A stretch of DNA of 64,000 nt from Fratercula arctica (GCA_947846985.1 CANTUZ010000001.1:171592447-171656446), one strand, 5' to 3'; counted from the first letter of the stretch, positions 39,661-57,126 are shown. Notes: a model not told the origin generated them from the letters alone. Program-made: numbers and translations.

Positions 39661-41677
39661 ACTTATCAGCTGCCCATCAGGAAGACGCACATCTCCTGAA
39701 CAGGCAGCCAGCTGATCCAGCTGTGCAGCTTGGAGGCTCTATGTAGGTTGGTGGCCTGGCAGAAGACACTTGTACTAGCTACCCCAGCTGGGAAGCACAC
39801 ACTAACTCTGCCTCCAGTTGGGCCAAATAACACGTGCTGTTTCTTAGTCACCTGTAGGGCAAAGAAGAAGGAAGACGAGGTGTTTGGAGGTATTTCAATG
39901 AGAATGGGAGAGGAGACCATTTGAGCATAGGTAGTCGAATTGCAAAGGGAGGGAATGTGAATATAGAGTGAGCTGAGTGCATTCATGCATTGGGTGAGGA
40001 GGCAGGAATGTGGGAATGTTGGTGGAGAGAACACTGTTTGGAAGGGCGGATGGGGTAGGTACTGGAGAAGGAGGAGTTATGTAATCAAATGCTGATAAGT
40101 TAGTCTTTAATGGCCAACTCCCTCATGTAAATTGGTCACTGGACATTAATTGACTTGCGGCCCAGATGCTGGGTCACTACTGAGTGAAGGCTGTCGTTAT
40201 TTGTAAAGTGCTGAGTGGTCTCTGTCTTGAGTTCCACAATCTGCTTTCTGCAGTGGGGTTCTGATTTGCTGGTACAAACCGTCTAGTGGTTCTTCTGCAT
40301 CTTTGCTTGCACCACCAGTGCTGCATGAACAGAATTAATTTCTGTTCTGTTAGTTTATATTTTTCATTAACCCTGAATTTACCATTTTCATTTTGGTTTA
40401 AAAAATCTATCATTACCACAATTACTGTTACTTTTATCCTTATATTAAAATATCATAAAGGCATAAAATTGCATATAATCAGATAAAGGATTTTATCACT
40501 TCCTTAAAGAGCTTGCAGGGAGAAAGATCTCATCTTGGAAAATATTTCTTCATGGGCATTCCTGCATTTAAGAAGGATACAATTGTGGAACAGTAAGGGT
40601 TTTTTCAAATGCTGTTGTCACTTTGAGAAAATTAGTGATGTTTATGAATACTTTATTTTGTATGTTGATTATATAAGAAATGCATACATTTTATTATATA
40701 TGTGTGTATATATATAGCATATACAAGACTGGATGTAAACTTAAGTTTGGGGTAGGTTGCATGGACTTTCTGTCCCACTTCTAATACTACATATACGTTA
40801 AGAATTTTCAACAAGAGAGGAAAAGATATAATGGTTTAAACTTTCAAAAATTCTAAGTTTGGTTTTTTTTTATACCTACAAATACAAAGATTTAGAGACC
40901 AGCTTTGGATCTTGCAGGTGGAAGTAGATGCAGAGTACTGTTTCTTTTTGACAGTTCTTGATCTTATCTGATATAAAATTGTTGCTTGTCTGGGGCCTTA
41001 GGCTTGTGTAATTTGGAAAGAGAACTTTCAAACTCAGCCTGCTCTAAACAGAGTGTATAAAATGGCTGTTGTTTAAAACTACTCCAAGTTACGGAATGTA
41101 AGTTGTTCTGATCAAACCAGTTAGTGGGCAGAAGGCAGGTGAATTAGTCAAAAATGTAGGCAAACTGTATTTTTCATGCAACTCTGCAATTTCTACCATA
41201 TTGCACAGTTACTATCATACAGGTACATAGTTTCTGTTTCTGCTATGATTTGAATGATTTTTGCTATTAAATAATTTTTGCATTTTTTTAAACTAAGAAA
41301 ATAATGTAAATTTGTGTTTAGCAATAGTGCTTATTGCCACTCTAGAGCTGTCAGCCACACTGATGTCTCCAGAGGAAAACACCAACACATTATTTAAAAT
41401 GGGTACATATCTCCTTTCTCTACCTTTTGCCCTACCTCAGTGCATAGAGGGTGGAAAAAGAGCTTAGGTCATCATTCTTTCTTGCCTATGTACATCAGAA
41501 ATTATTGCTGTTATCTTACATAGCAGCTTGTGGTATCCTTTTTCAAGCAGACGGTCCTGCTGTTCCCTTGAGTGGCTGCTGTGCTGCTGGTGTTGCCCCC
41601 CAGTAGTGATATGAGCTCTTCTTTTAGGGTTTTGGTGGCAGTGAGGGCTTGTTCTGTGGTGGTTTGTTGGTTTGGGT

Positions 41678-41715
41678 TTTGTTGTTGTTTTTGTTGTTGT
41701 TGTTCGTTTGTTTTA
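41678..41715. repeat. TTG-rich repeat
   Basis: Imperfect TTG/TTTTTG units lie in ARID2 intron 3. Confidence 0.85.
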
Positions 41716-44700
41716 ATTGTAGAGATCTGTTTTCATGGAGACCTGCATCAGGGTTCCACTGACTACATTAGCTGCAGATAGACAAGCTAGCGGATTCTAG
41801 TCTTGAATTGCCTAGTTCTGTTGTTAGTTTATTTATTTGTGTATTTTAATAGATTAAGTTTGGTAGGCTATTCATATTGCCTTATGGTTAATTTTCTGAA
41901 AAGAGTGGGTTTTTTTGTTTGCTGCCTTTTTAAATTTGTGGAGGTTGTCATGCATACCCAGGGAAGTCCCATTATAGACTAAGCAGGAAGAACAATACAG
42001 AACATAGAGGAAAAGACTCCACACTTTCTAGGCAAGTATTCATTATTGATATCTTCCCCCCCCCCCCTTTTTAACTAGTTTTTACTACAGTAGATCAAGA
42101 CTTTGTTAATTTTCAGGGCTTAACAGTTATGTTGTCTTGTTGGAAGTTATTTACAGATGGAGATAAATAGGGTTTTTGGCTAGTGCTTAAAATGGAGCAG
42201 CAATTTAATGAGATTGATCAAATTAGTAAAAACTTCAGAAGGTCTCAGAGTAGTATGTATGTGGATACTAAATGAGGAAGAGAGAGAAAGATCAGAGGAT
42301 CTTAGTGAGTTTTAAAATGAAGGTACATGATGATGAAAGAGGTTGTTATTTTTGTGGTACTTTCAAGAAAGCTGAGTAGGGACGTTTTGCCAGGAGTGGT
42401 CCTGGAACAGGAGAGCTTTCATAGTCACAGGTTGTCATGTAGAATGTTTATGTGTATATAGATTTTATGTGCAAAAAGCATAATTGAGAGAATATCATGC
42501 ATTGATGATCAAGGAAGCAACGATAGACAGACTAATGCAGTATGGAAAGTGAAATGGCAGAGTTCATCAAAGGGTGATACCAAAAGTCGTAAGTGTTGAG
42601 ACAGATTTGTGGAGTAGAGTGAGTGCAGAAGAGACTGAATTCTTCTTGGAAACATTTCCCTTGAACATGAGAAATTCTTGTGTAATCAAGACACATAATC
42701 AAACAAAATTATGGTAGTACCATGAGGATATTTGGTGAAAAGAGTACGAATAGCATGGAGTTAATAATAATGACACAGAAAATGCATGGATTATTATGAG
42801 CAATGTAAAATTGACAGTTAAGGTTGAAAACAGAGTGTAAGAAAGCAAGTGTGAAATGCTTCATGGTTAGGAAATTCTGTAACATATGATCAGTAAGGGA
42901 ACAAGAGAATCCTTAGTACAGATTTGGACCTTTCGTCAGAGGGAATGGAGAGTCATTTGAAAACAAATACTGTTAAATTAGATTCTGCCAGGGCTCAAGT
43001 CCATGATAGGTTGATATCTCTTACAGTGGGAACTGAAATGTCTAAAAAGAAGATGATAAATTCCAGAACCCATCTAGTAGGATATTTGAGGCATTATTAA
43101 TGTAATGTTTTGTATTTATTTCCTTATAATCAAGTTGATTGTATTTTTGTGGTGCTTTTTTTTTTAAGTCATTCACATGGTATTTAAAAAAAAAAAAAAA
43201 AAAAAAGTCTGTCAGAGAATTTACCAGTTGGAGTTTCTGTTCTTTGTACTTTTAAGCATAATATATTGCTGTTACAGACCTCTCTTAAATTTTAAGTGCT
43301 GATCAGTTCGGACACCACAACTGTGGTGCCTGGCAATAGTCCAGCTCCTGCTATGCAGGGCAAGAACATCTTCCCTTAGTGGAAGGAAATCCCATGGAAG
43401 TATGTTTCTGCAAGATCATGCCAACGAACAACCATACTTACTTGCTGGATGTGACTGACACTGTTGCTTCACCTTTTTTTTCCCCTTTGTATCTCAGTCT
43501 TCGTGCATCTTTCTGTGTACTCATGTGCAAATGTTCACGTGGATGTTAATGGAGTTGTCAAAGAATATACAGACTCCAACATAAACAAACAAACAAAAGA
43601 GGGAGAAACAGATGTTGATCTCACTGTGAAATGAGATCATCTGTAGGACTGATTTTTCCCTCTTAACCTTTGTCTAAAAAAATAGATAAGTATGCTTTTT
43701 ATCACTAACACGTTATTGAGCAAGTGGCACCTTCTTGAGAAAGTGGCTGATCTTCCACCACTTTTTCATGTACTATATTAGTGCTTCAGAATTTTAAAAC
43801 TGGTTCGTAGCTGTCAGCTGCCTCTTGGGATATTCTCTGTAGCACCCTACTTCTCTTAATAATCAAGGTTGAAATGCAGTCTATGGGTGGAGTCGCGTTA
43901 TATTCCTATTCCATTTCCAGTTCCATGTACTTTGACCTGTAATTGGGAATTACTGATGGAGAAACACAATACTGAGTCTGAACTGATACAGTTACCTAAC
44001 TAAAAGTTTGAAAAATGCTGCCACAAGTGTTTCTCACTCTTATAGTAAAACAGAGGTGCCTTAATCTTAGAAAATATTACATATTCATATTCAGTAATGC
44101 AGTGCAGTATTTGAAATTGACCGTCTCTATGGTTGGCAAGATTTTTTCTAAGAACACCTTACAAAAGGTGTTTGGTTGCAAGGGTGTTTATTTTCATGTA
44201 TTTAGGTCTCATCCTGAAGGTTTCAGGCTTGTTTTCAATTTAACAAAATGTTACTTACAACAAATGTTTGTTGACTTGAAAATGGATTGTTAGAGTTGTA
44301 TTTTGCAGTTGTATAGCAAGTGTAATATTTCATACCTAAGAAATTTGATGTAATTAAATATTTTTTTGAAAGTTATTTACTGAAAAGGAAATTATGGCAG
44401 TGGAAGACTAGCAATTGAAAAACTTTGTTGTGGGGTAGCTGACACCAGGTGTTTTGTCTCTGTGAGCCCCTTTCTTAGAAGTATGGATACAAGAAACTTT
44501 TCTCACAAAGGAGCAGTTTGCGATAGGAAGTTTTAATATCTCCTGTCTCATGTTAAAATGTTTTGGAAGTTTACATTATAATTAGGAACTTCCTTTGTTC
44601 GTGGTAGCAGTTGTATTTTTGTGTAGATAAATTAAAACCTAAATGCCAGTGTCCTGATTAATCAGGGATACAGTTACCACCAAATTTTACTAGGCAGTGT

Positions 44701-47700
44701 TCCTCTAACCTTTTTGAAGCTTATTCTTCTCAGTCTCTTGCTTCTGCATTTTATGTATGTTTGAGGCCACCCCAATTATGTAGGATTTTTTACGTGTTTG
44801 TAAGCTTTCCCTAGAGGTACTAGTTTTCATGTATTTAGTCCCTTTTTTCGGCACTGGAGTAAGCAGTACTTTTATGCATACAAAAAGGTAAGCAGATCTA
44901 CTTTTCTTTTACCGTTCTAAAATGGATTGATTTACCTACAACATTAAGATCAATCACTTTTAGGCTTTACCTTACATAGTGGTCTCAAAAATAAGTAGTT
45001 TACTTCACCTGTAGTTAGAGTGGCTCGCTGTTGGTCTCATTTTAATATTATATGTTGCTCATGAACTCAAGGAATCAGTTGCCTTCCTGCAGAAATAGTG
45101 AAGAGGCTACTTTAGTACTTTTGCTTTTTAATCAGACACCATAAACACAGTAGAAGTGTCAGATTTATAGCTAGTATAAAGCTGATGATGTCTGCATATC
45201 ACTTGTATGGAAGAGTAGAGAGGAATCATAATTAAGCTTCTATGTGGTGATGTTTTACTTGTCACTTAAAGATTGGTAGTGTGTGCATTTGCCTTTTGTC
45301 TCAAGCTGGTGAATAATGCTGATTCGCGTAGATTCATTTAAATTGGGGATGTTCTCTGAGTGGCACAAGAATGGTGCCAGGGTTCCCTGGTTTCAGAAGT
45401 TTTCAGCCTGTTGTTTTTTATGTAAGGTGTGTGGTCTAGTATACCTACCTAATAGTAATTTGCTTAGTCCAAAATGTGCTTATGTTGTTACTGTACGTGT
45501 ACATACCAAATATACACTATATAAAACAGGTTTAATTCTCGTAAAGAAATGGCTCTGAATATGCATTTACTACAAAACATTAAATATGTGATAAGATTTT
45601 ACAATGTATACTTTTTAAATCAAGTAATATTTGTAGGAAGTAAAAATATTTTAAAGATGCATTTTGTTGCAATAATAAAAACATCTCTGAATTGAATAAT
45701 GTATTTAAATGTATTATTTGCAGATTATGTTTAGCATAGTAGAATTTTATGGGAGTACAATTTTGGTAAGAGTGGCTCATACTGTGATGTTTTTTGTAAT
45801 ATGGGTTGGAGGGAAAATATTCTCATTGGCTTTTAAAGAAAAACCTTAAACTCTGGGAAAATTTGGAACAATTTGGGGCAATTAATTTATGTACAGTTAA
45901 AACTATCTGTTTTAACCAATAATAATTTTCCTTTGTTCCAAAAATCTCAGAAGCACTTATTTAAGGGACAATGTGTATAATTGCTCAAAATTAAAAGAAT
46001 TCTTGTTCTGGGTTTTTGCTTTTATTATTTATGGTTATGGACAGAGGTAAGTTGTCTTGCATTTAACCTAGTAGAAAAGCTGCTAGCAGTTCCTTACTTA
46101 CCTCTTCCTTCCATTATGGTAATTTCAGACTTTTTTTGTTATTTCCAGAACTACTTTTGGCTGTAGCAGACTGCTGCAGTTTGGCAAGGTCAGGGCCCTA
46201 TAGTTAGCGAAGTGCCTTCTGTTTGTCCAGTTGTTACATTCTGATTTTTGTCTGCATTTTGGGTAGTCAAAATTGTCTTTCCCTTTCTCACTTCTTTATT
46301 TGCATTCTTCGTGTTAATTTGACAGCATGTCAAAATGATAGCTAAACACGAATGGCACCTATGCCACTGTCAAAAGAGCAAGGAGTAACATATGCTGTAG
46401 CCAGGATGATACACAAGTTCTTTTTGGAACTCAGGAGTAGTGATGGTGGGAAAAGGACAGTTTGGTTTTTCTGAAGACCTTCCTGTTCTGAAATTTTTGC
46501 AATTGTGCCAGTTTCCCCTTTTCCTTTTTAAACACAGGAAACTGAACAAATACAGTGGAAGTTTCCCCTCTTTGGGTGAGGGGTAGGAGGAAGTTGGCCT
46601 CTGTCTTCCCTAACTCATCTTGTGATACTAAGAGCTCGTGACCCTTGTCTGGAATGATTACTTTCTACCTCTTAAGCTGTAGTACTATTGGGCTGTTGAA
46701 AAAATTGGTAATGCATTGCTTTGTAATTTTTTTACTACTTTTTAGGAAATGAGATTCAATAGGAGTTTGTATTTTAAACAAACAGATCCCCTACTCTTCC
46801 ACCTCCAAAACCTACAGAATTTAGGAAATGTCAGAATTATTTACCTGATTTGGCATTTAGATGTTTTCTTCAAATTACCAAGGCTTTTCCCCCAGTTCCT
46901 AGGCATACTCTGAGTTGATGGTGGATATATAAAGCGGTAGAAGTAGGGGACCATTCATCTAATTTCTTAAGAACTTCTGCAAGCTACCAAGGACAGTTGG
47001 TTTTTGCAGCATAGTTTTAAGTAGCTTTAACAAGATTATTTTTTTCCACTGCTTTTTCACATGATACAAAAATGTAAAATTATAAATGACAGTCTGGAAG
47101 GTAAAAAATAGAAGAAATTTATCTACCTGTTATAAGCTGTTCAGTGGTATATTGTCCAAGAGCCGTATTTACGTGCACTGATAAAAGATGAAGTTTTGTA
47201 TAAAGATAGTACAAAAGATAAGTAGTCTTTTTTCTTTACTGTTGTCTTTTAAAAAAAGGCAAAAATCCAACAGTACTGTAACATGCTGACACTTGGGCTT
47301 TGCACAGAATCACCATTGTAAGTACTGTGAAATGGAAGAACATCTAATGCTTTCTGGAGAAGTTTGAGGAAGGGAAAAAAAAAAAGTGGGGACAATATAG
47401 TTTGGGCATTTCTAAAGTGTGTTTTATAATAAGGAATATTTGCACGAAAATAAAATCCTTGCTAGGATTAGTCTGTTGCTTTTTTCTTATCTAATGCTGC
47501 AATCCCTGGTGATGGTATCACAAATTGTTCCTGTGCAGAGTATTACAATATGGTGATTTGGGATTAAGTTTTCATGTGAGAATAGGGAAGATGGGAGTGT
47601 GTAATATATTTTCACAAAACATTAGTATTATGAATTGATAACTTGTGGTTTAGAAGCAATGTCAAGTTGGAATCAGTTATGGTGATTGAATAGGTTAGTC

Positions 47701-48955
47701 TCAGGAATTAGAATATTAGTTATTACTTTTTCATAATGCAGTTCACTGAAAAAATATTAATAGACTGCTAAAATGAAGTACAACAACATCTAGTTTATCT
47801 GTGGAGTAGTTTCTTATATATGTCACTTTCCAAAGATAAGAGTTTTAATATTCTAGGAAACATTACATAGTATATGCTAGTAAATAATTTTTTTTATATT
47901 TTCTGTACTTAACTAAGACAATGGTATTTACCTGATTTAAGGCTTCATGATGAAACTTGCATGTAAATAGTTATTGTTCAGGATGCAGCAAATTAGGTAG
48001 GTTAATCATCATTAAACTATTGTTTTTTTCCATGCTACTGGAAAATAGCAAGGCAATACTAGAAATTCATGACAGAGGAAATAAATACAACTCATGGTTT
48101 TTGTTTGAAGATCCAGAAATCTGTTTCTGTGTGTGTATTTTGGTAGGAATTGGTTCCATCACATTTACCTATAATGGAACAGAATAGACTCTCTATCTGA
48201 TCATATTGGTATTAGTGTCAGATTATAGATAGGGTGACAAATGCTGCTTGTATGTCATTTTTATGCTTCTCCGGTAGTGAGGCCACACCTGTAATACAGA
48301 GCATCCTTTAAACTTGAAACACCTGTAGAACTAGTTGTTCAATTATATTCAATTTCCAACATTGAAAGAAGTGTGGTTTTTCAATGACTTCCATTTCTCA
48401 TTAGGCTGTGATGTGGTTTTGAATGCTGCAGGTGAGGGGAAAATAAGGAAGTTCTGCAGTTATTATTGTTTTTAATGATGTTTCATAGTCATCTATATGA
48501 AATATAGTTAAAAGATGAAATCAAAGATGAATATTGCAGATTTCATTTAAATGTGGACATTATTAAAAGGGGGAAAATAAGTTGTTGAAGACAGAAACTT
48601 TAGTGAAAGTTGCAGCACTGCTGTAACATCTATAATGTACTCGCAGTTAACTTTTTATTTTGGTATATGTCAGTTTTAAAGGAAATTATGGTTAGTTACA
48701 GTTATGATTAAGAAGAGAATCTTTTATTTTCTAACCACTTTTTTATTCTGATTTCGTTATAGAGTACCTCAATTCAAAATATTAAGTACCAGTTCCAAAA
48801 AATGGAATGATGTATTAACAAGAAAATAAGTGAATATAGAATTGCTATTACAGCCATTTACCAATGATCACTCTGAACATTCAAGAAAAAACATACAGTG
48901 CATCTGAAAGGTTAATGTTTTTTTTCCTGAAAGTTAAAATGAAGGTTACCTGCTC

Positions 48956-49440
48956 NNNNNNNNNNNNNNNNNNNNNNNNNNNNNNNNNNNNNNNNNNNNN
49001 NNNNNNNNNNNNNNNNNNNNNNNNNNNNNNNNNNNNNNNNNNNNNNNNNNNNNNNNNNNNNNNNNNNNNNNNNNNNNNNNNNNNNNNNNNNNNNNNNNNN
49101 NNNNNNNNNNNNNNNNNNNNNNNNNNNNNNNNNNNNNNNNNNNNNNNNNNNNNNNNNNNNNNNNNNNNNNNNNNNNNNNNNNNNNNNNNNNNNNNNNNNN
49201 NNNNNNNNNNNNNNNNNNNNNNNNNNNNNNNNNNNNNNNNNNNNNNNNNNNNNNNNNNNNNNNNNNNNNNNNNNNNNNNNNNNNNNNNNNNNNNNNNNNN
49301 NNNNNNNNNNNNNNNNNNNNNNNNNNNNNNNNNNNNNNNNNNNNNNNNNNNNNNNNNNNNNNNNNNNNNNNNNNNNNNNNNNNNNNNNNNNNNNNNNNNN
49401 NNNNNNNNNNNNNNNNNNNNNNNNNNNNNNNNNNNNNNNN
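48956..49440. other. Assembly gap (485 N)
   Basis: All bases are N. ARID2 intron 3 runs into it from the left and an SLC38A1 intron from the right. The true distance is probably far larger than the number of N. Any open frame spanning it is an artefact. Confidence 0.99.
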
Positions 49441-52700
<3,260 letters not shown>

Positions 52701-52776
52701 ATATTCATCGCATTTCTTCTTCTCCAGGTGGCTGTTCGTGAGACTTCTTCTGCTTTCTCGATCCGAAATAAACTTG
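52701..52776 (-). CDS. SLC38A1: SLC38A1 coding exon, cytosolic N-terminal tail
   Basis: On the minus strand a CTTCTTTCAG acceptor precedes C plus 25 codons reading KFISDRESRRSLTNSHLEKK and then KCDEY, followed by a GTAAGT donor. This tail segment is diagnostic of SLC38A1: it lies in the cytosol before TM1 and is nearly identical to the mammalian sequence as I remember it. The first base completes a serine codon begun in the previous exon. The exon ends in phase 0, matching the next exon at 52,021-52,136. The serine- and charge-rich character suits a regulated cytosolic tail, though specific modification sites cannot be read from sequence alone. Confidence 0.96.
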
Positions 52777-53209
52777 CTGAAAGAAGTCAGAGGATTTATT
52801 TCCAGCAAGTGTTTAGAAAATGCAAACACTTTAATTCCATGAGCAGCGTGTGATTACAAAATACGCAACATATAAAAACTGTATGCAAAAAGAGGTCAAA
52901 CTCATAACTATTTCATGAGCCAGATTATGCTTTGCTGATACCAGCATACACTGGGCATCAATAAAGGCAACACTAGCACAAGATCAGAATAGATATATAT
53001 TTTCAGAATGGTCTTTTAGGAGGTTTAGTAAAGCATCAGCACCAATTTTGTGGATGGGAAAGTAATTTGTTTGCATGGACACTAAGAGGAGATACTTCTT
53101 CAGGTGTCCTGCAGAAATATGTGTGACTGGCATCCTGCTCATGTGGTTAGCATAACTAATGCCACTTTATAAGGCAAACAGCCATTCTCTGTGACTGAAC
53201 AGGTCATGT

Positions 53210-53599
53210 ATTCATTCCCGTTCCCTCGTTATCAGGCCCTGAAGGTCCTGTGAACCAAGTAGACAAACCAAGCAAATTTCTTTTTCCCCTCCCTGTTGGC
53301 CTCAAGACTTCTGGGCGCCAGCCTGATTACTCCCTTCCTTGCCAGCCTTGAAGGCGCCAGGCACCCAGCTCACCAGGATGTGGTGATGACCCCCTCACAG
53401 AAGAGGGAAGCTGAACAGCAGTCAGAGCATTGTCCATAAAATCAAGCAGTCACAAGTCCTAAGTGGGGAACCTGGACCAGAGCTGCTGCTGGACAGTGAG
53501 ACCCAGGACACCCTAGTGTCCCACCCCACCATCCTCTGCTTCCTCTGAGGATTGGGCGAGTGACTCGTATTCTTTTATATGATTTTTGAGTCTAGATTA
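53210..53599. other. GC-rich flank left of the CR1, possible older element
   Basis: This block is more GC-rich than the surrounding intron and has no coding match. With the AT-rich block right of the CR1 it could be one half of an older repeat split by the CR1. I cannot name a family. Confidence 0.2.
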
Positions 53600-54366
53600 T
53601 AGTCTAGACCCAACACAATCAGGGCAATCCCAAGCACAATACAGGCTGGGTGGAGAACAGATTGAGAGCAGGCCTGACGAGAGGGACTTGGGGGTATTGG
53701 TTGATGAGAAGCTCAATGTGATCCGGCCATGCGTGCTCACAGCCCAGAAAGCCAACCATATCCTGGGTTGTATCAAAAGAAGCGTGGCCGGCAGGTCGAG
53801 GCAGGTGATTCTGCCCCTCTACTCCGTTCTGGTGAGACCCCACCTGGAGTACTGTGCCCAGCTCTGGGGCCCCCAACATAAGAAGGGCATGGACTTGTTG
53901 GAGCGAGTCCAGGGGAGGGCCACAAAAATGATCAGAGTGCTGGAACACCTCTCCGATAAAGACAGGCTGAGAGAGTTGGGGTTGTTCAGCCTGGAGAAGA
54001 GAAGGCTCCAGGGAGACCTTATAGTGGCCTTCCAGTACCTAAAGGAGGCCTACAGGAGAGATGAGGACAGACTCCTTATCAAGGAGTGAGGTGATAGGAT
54101 GAGGGGTAATGGCTTCAACTGAAAGAGGGTAGATTTAGATTAGATATCGGGAAGAAATTCTTTACTGTGAGGGTGGTGAGGCACTGGAACAGGTTGCCCA
54201 GGGCGGCTGTGGCTGCCCCATCCCTGGAAGTGTTCAAGGCCAGGCTGGATGGGGCTTTGAGCAGCCTGGTCTAGTGGGAGGGGTCCCTGCCCATGGCAGG
54301 GGGGTTGGACTAGATGACCTTTTAAGGTCCCTTCCAACCCAAACCAGTCTATGATTCTATGATTAT
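53600..54366 (+). mobile_element. CR1 LINE, 5'-truncated, 3' end intact
   Basis: The 3' part of a chicken-repeat-1 non-LTR retrotransposon lies antisense in the SLC38A1 intron. An open frame of about 160 codons covers the C-terminal end of the CR1 reverse-transcriptase protein: RPDERDLGVLVDEKLN, then LVRPHLEYCAQLWGPQ, then RELGLFSLEKRRLQGD. A stop (TGA, 54,087-54,089) ends it early. The 3' UTR follows, with the typical GGTTGGACTAGATGACC block and the TCTATGATTCTATGATT tail. It is 5'-truncated, as most CR1 copies are, and clearly younger than the copy at 5.7-8 kb. It cannot be autonomous. Confidence 0.93.
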
Positions 54367-54700
54367 GATTGTTATACTGATACAACAGACCATGTATTAA
54401 GATTGGACTCAATTTGCAGAAGGTCCAGGTGATTAGAAATCATAAGTTGTATTATAAATTCTGTATTATGCCACTTATCGATTGCTACTTATTGATTCTG
54501 CTTGTAGAAATCCTGTGCCATTCTAATAATAAATTCTGTGCTACACTAATCATAATATTCTGTTACGAAAAAAGCTTTAATTGTAACTACGATTTAGTGC
54601 CATAATCATTCTGCCAAGGATCCCTAAAAGACCCTGTCTGTCCATTCAGTGTCGAGGGACACTGTGGCACCCTGCGAGACCCTAAATTGCCACCGTAGTG
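54367..54700 (+). repeat. Possible LTR-like sequence right of the CR1
   Basis: An AT-rich stretch with two AATAAATTCTGT / ATAAATTCTGT repeats, one of them an AATAAA signal, is followed by a more GC-rich end. This recalls the R-U5 part of avian endogenous retrovirus LTRs. There are no clear TG...CA ends, primer-binding site or internal genes, so it is tentative. Confidence 0.25.
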
Positions 54701-57089
54701 TTGTTATGGCTGGAGTTAAGAGGAGGAAGAAGTGCTGCATGCAGCCAGCACTGCCTGGACCACCCTGAACCAGGCGATGTGCTCTGTTGGTGCATGGTTC
54801 TGGGCTACTGCATTTTCATCTAAGTGTCTTTCAAAACCCAATACTGAATTCACCATACAGCAAAATTAAACACTTCTGTGCAGGAAAACATGGAATAAAC
54901 AGCTTTTCTTTCTCTGCAGTCTTTACTTGTTCTGTGTCCTTGATATATCCACATTTAGGAACTTACCGTCACCAGAGCAAGATTTGCCTCTGGTGGCCGT
55001 GTCAGTATCCTTGGGATTTACAACACTTCTGATTTGGATGAGCTCTTACTTTCTCCCAGCGCCTCTCTTCAGCAAATATTTTAGTTTGTATAAAACATTC
55101 TTTCAGCTTTTCATCTTTTGAAGGTTTATGCACAATTAAGTCCCTGGCATCTTCGTTAATCCACAGATGGTTCTTAGGCCGCACTGGCTAGCGCATCAGC
55201 CATCGTACGTGTTACATGCCTAACCGGGGGCTGTCACCAAGTCTCAGACACCCTTTTTGCTGTAGCTAAATTAAGGCGGCTCTTCTTAAATTAAAACAGA
55301 CAAAAAATATGCTGAACACAAAGAGCAGCACCGCTGGTCCTTTCCCACAGCTGGGAACATCTACTGGCCGGGGACGTACAGTTCAAACTGTGACTCAAGG
55401 CTGTGCATCCCTTGAGTACATCCAGCGGTATTTGGGCTGGTAATACAACCGTGAACTCATAAAGACAGATCTCTATCAAACTTCCCTACCGCCCAGGCCG
55501 TGGCCTAATTACTAGCAATATATGCTAGTGCAGCTTCTAAGTGTATGCCAAAATCATGCAGTTATAATTCTGATGACTTGGCTTCCACAGCTGACACTGG
55601 GTCCTGTGTCTTTAACATTTTGTGTACTACATGCACATTTTGAGTTTATCCTTTAAATCCAGGCATAGCTGCCAAAACGTATGTCGTATATTTGCTGGTT
55701 TTGTTGCAACTCTGACTCCTACCCATTGGTCTGCTTTGACTTCCTTTATATCAATTAGAACCAACTACAGGCTCCTCCTAAATGTTTTAAACTACTAACT
55801 TCAGCAACTAATTTGCCACAAAATATAGACACCGTGCCAGGTTTACCAGTCCTAACGCAGTTGGAATAGATGGCTGAACCTCCCCCACTGTTTTAAGAAG
55901 TGAAAAGCAACCACTTCGAAGATAAACTGATCCAAAATTAACTTTCCAAAGCTCACCGTGTAGGTATTTCATCCTCATGGAATAAAATCTCAACCTGATT
56001 CAGAGCGTGTGCTTTTTTTTTTTTCCCCTTGTCTGTTTAAAGCCCATCTCTTGAACGCAGGCAGCGGAGTGTGAACGGTTTGAAAAAGACATTCCAGCTC
56101 CCTCTCGAAACACCCCGCAGGCAATTTGTACAGGCAGGAGCACAGAGAAGAGTTTTGTCTCTTTTGGATTTGTAAGTGCTGCTGGGAACATCTGTGGGCT
56201 TTGCCTTCTTCTGTCATTTATGGAGATCATGTGTCATTTTAGATTTTGTCAGAGTTGTCATAGAAGTAACTAGTCTGCTCCCCCCACTTCTCCTCATCTC
56301 TCTGCAGCCAGTCCCCCCTTAATAATTACAAAAATAACAAATACGTAGATGCTGTTATTATTGCCACCTGGTATTAAAGCTCAATGAAAAGTATTGTTAA
56401 AGAACTAGCACATGATAAAGACAACACTTGAGTAATATTACTTGCATATAAAGCGACCGTGGGACTTTCCATTAGAATACTTTTGACAGAGTAAACAGTT
56501 TCTGCAGAACTGCTATCTTCTGTGGCCAACAAACACATTATTTCCTTCTGGAGGGGACTTGAACAAAGCTAGTCTGATTTGATAAATTGATCTAAAGTGC
56601 TTTCTTTTGAGTTAGTCCTACATTAAAATGGACTGGTCTTATTGTCCAGCCTCTCATCTCCTATTATAAGCTGGACTCCTGATCCACCCCCTGTTTACCA
56701 CGTCACACTGCACATTTTTCTCCAATTATGCTGTGAGATATGTATGTACAGGAAAGCAAAGTCGGACATGGGAATGAGGCCACCAGGCTCCCAAATCACA
56801 CCTTCTACGAGGTATATAGCATTGTGCCCAGCTTTTTTTATGGGGTGCTTCCCAGCACCTGCCTGCCAGCCCCAGGATGGCTTGCCGAGAAAGCTGAGCA
56901 GCGATGCAGTGGTGGGGGATGTGGGGTCTGCCTGATCCAGAGGCTGCGCTGCATTTGCTATTGCAGGCGATTTAACCTTCAAGTCCGGACGAGAAAGGCT
57001 GCCTTGGGACCATGCTCAGTAGGTGGTACAGACGTACCATAAGACAGCCTAAGTTTTCCATAAACAGAATGTATTACTGAACTTAACCT

Positions 57090-57091
57090 AA

Positions 57092-57126
<35 letters not shown>

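Noticed and set aside
53590..53608. TCTAGA repeated around an AT centre at the CR1 left edge, as a target-site duplication or palindrome
   Set aside because: The copy does not recur at the right edge, and CR1 usually makes no clear target-site duplication.
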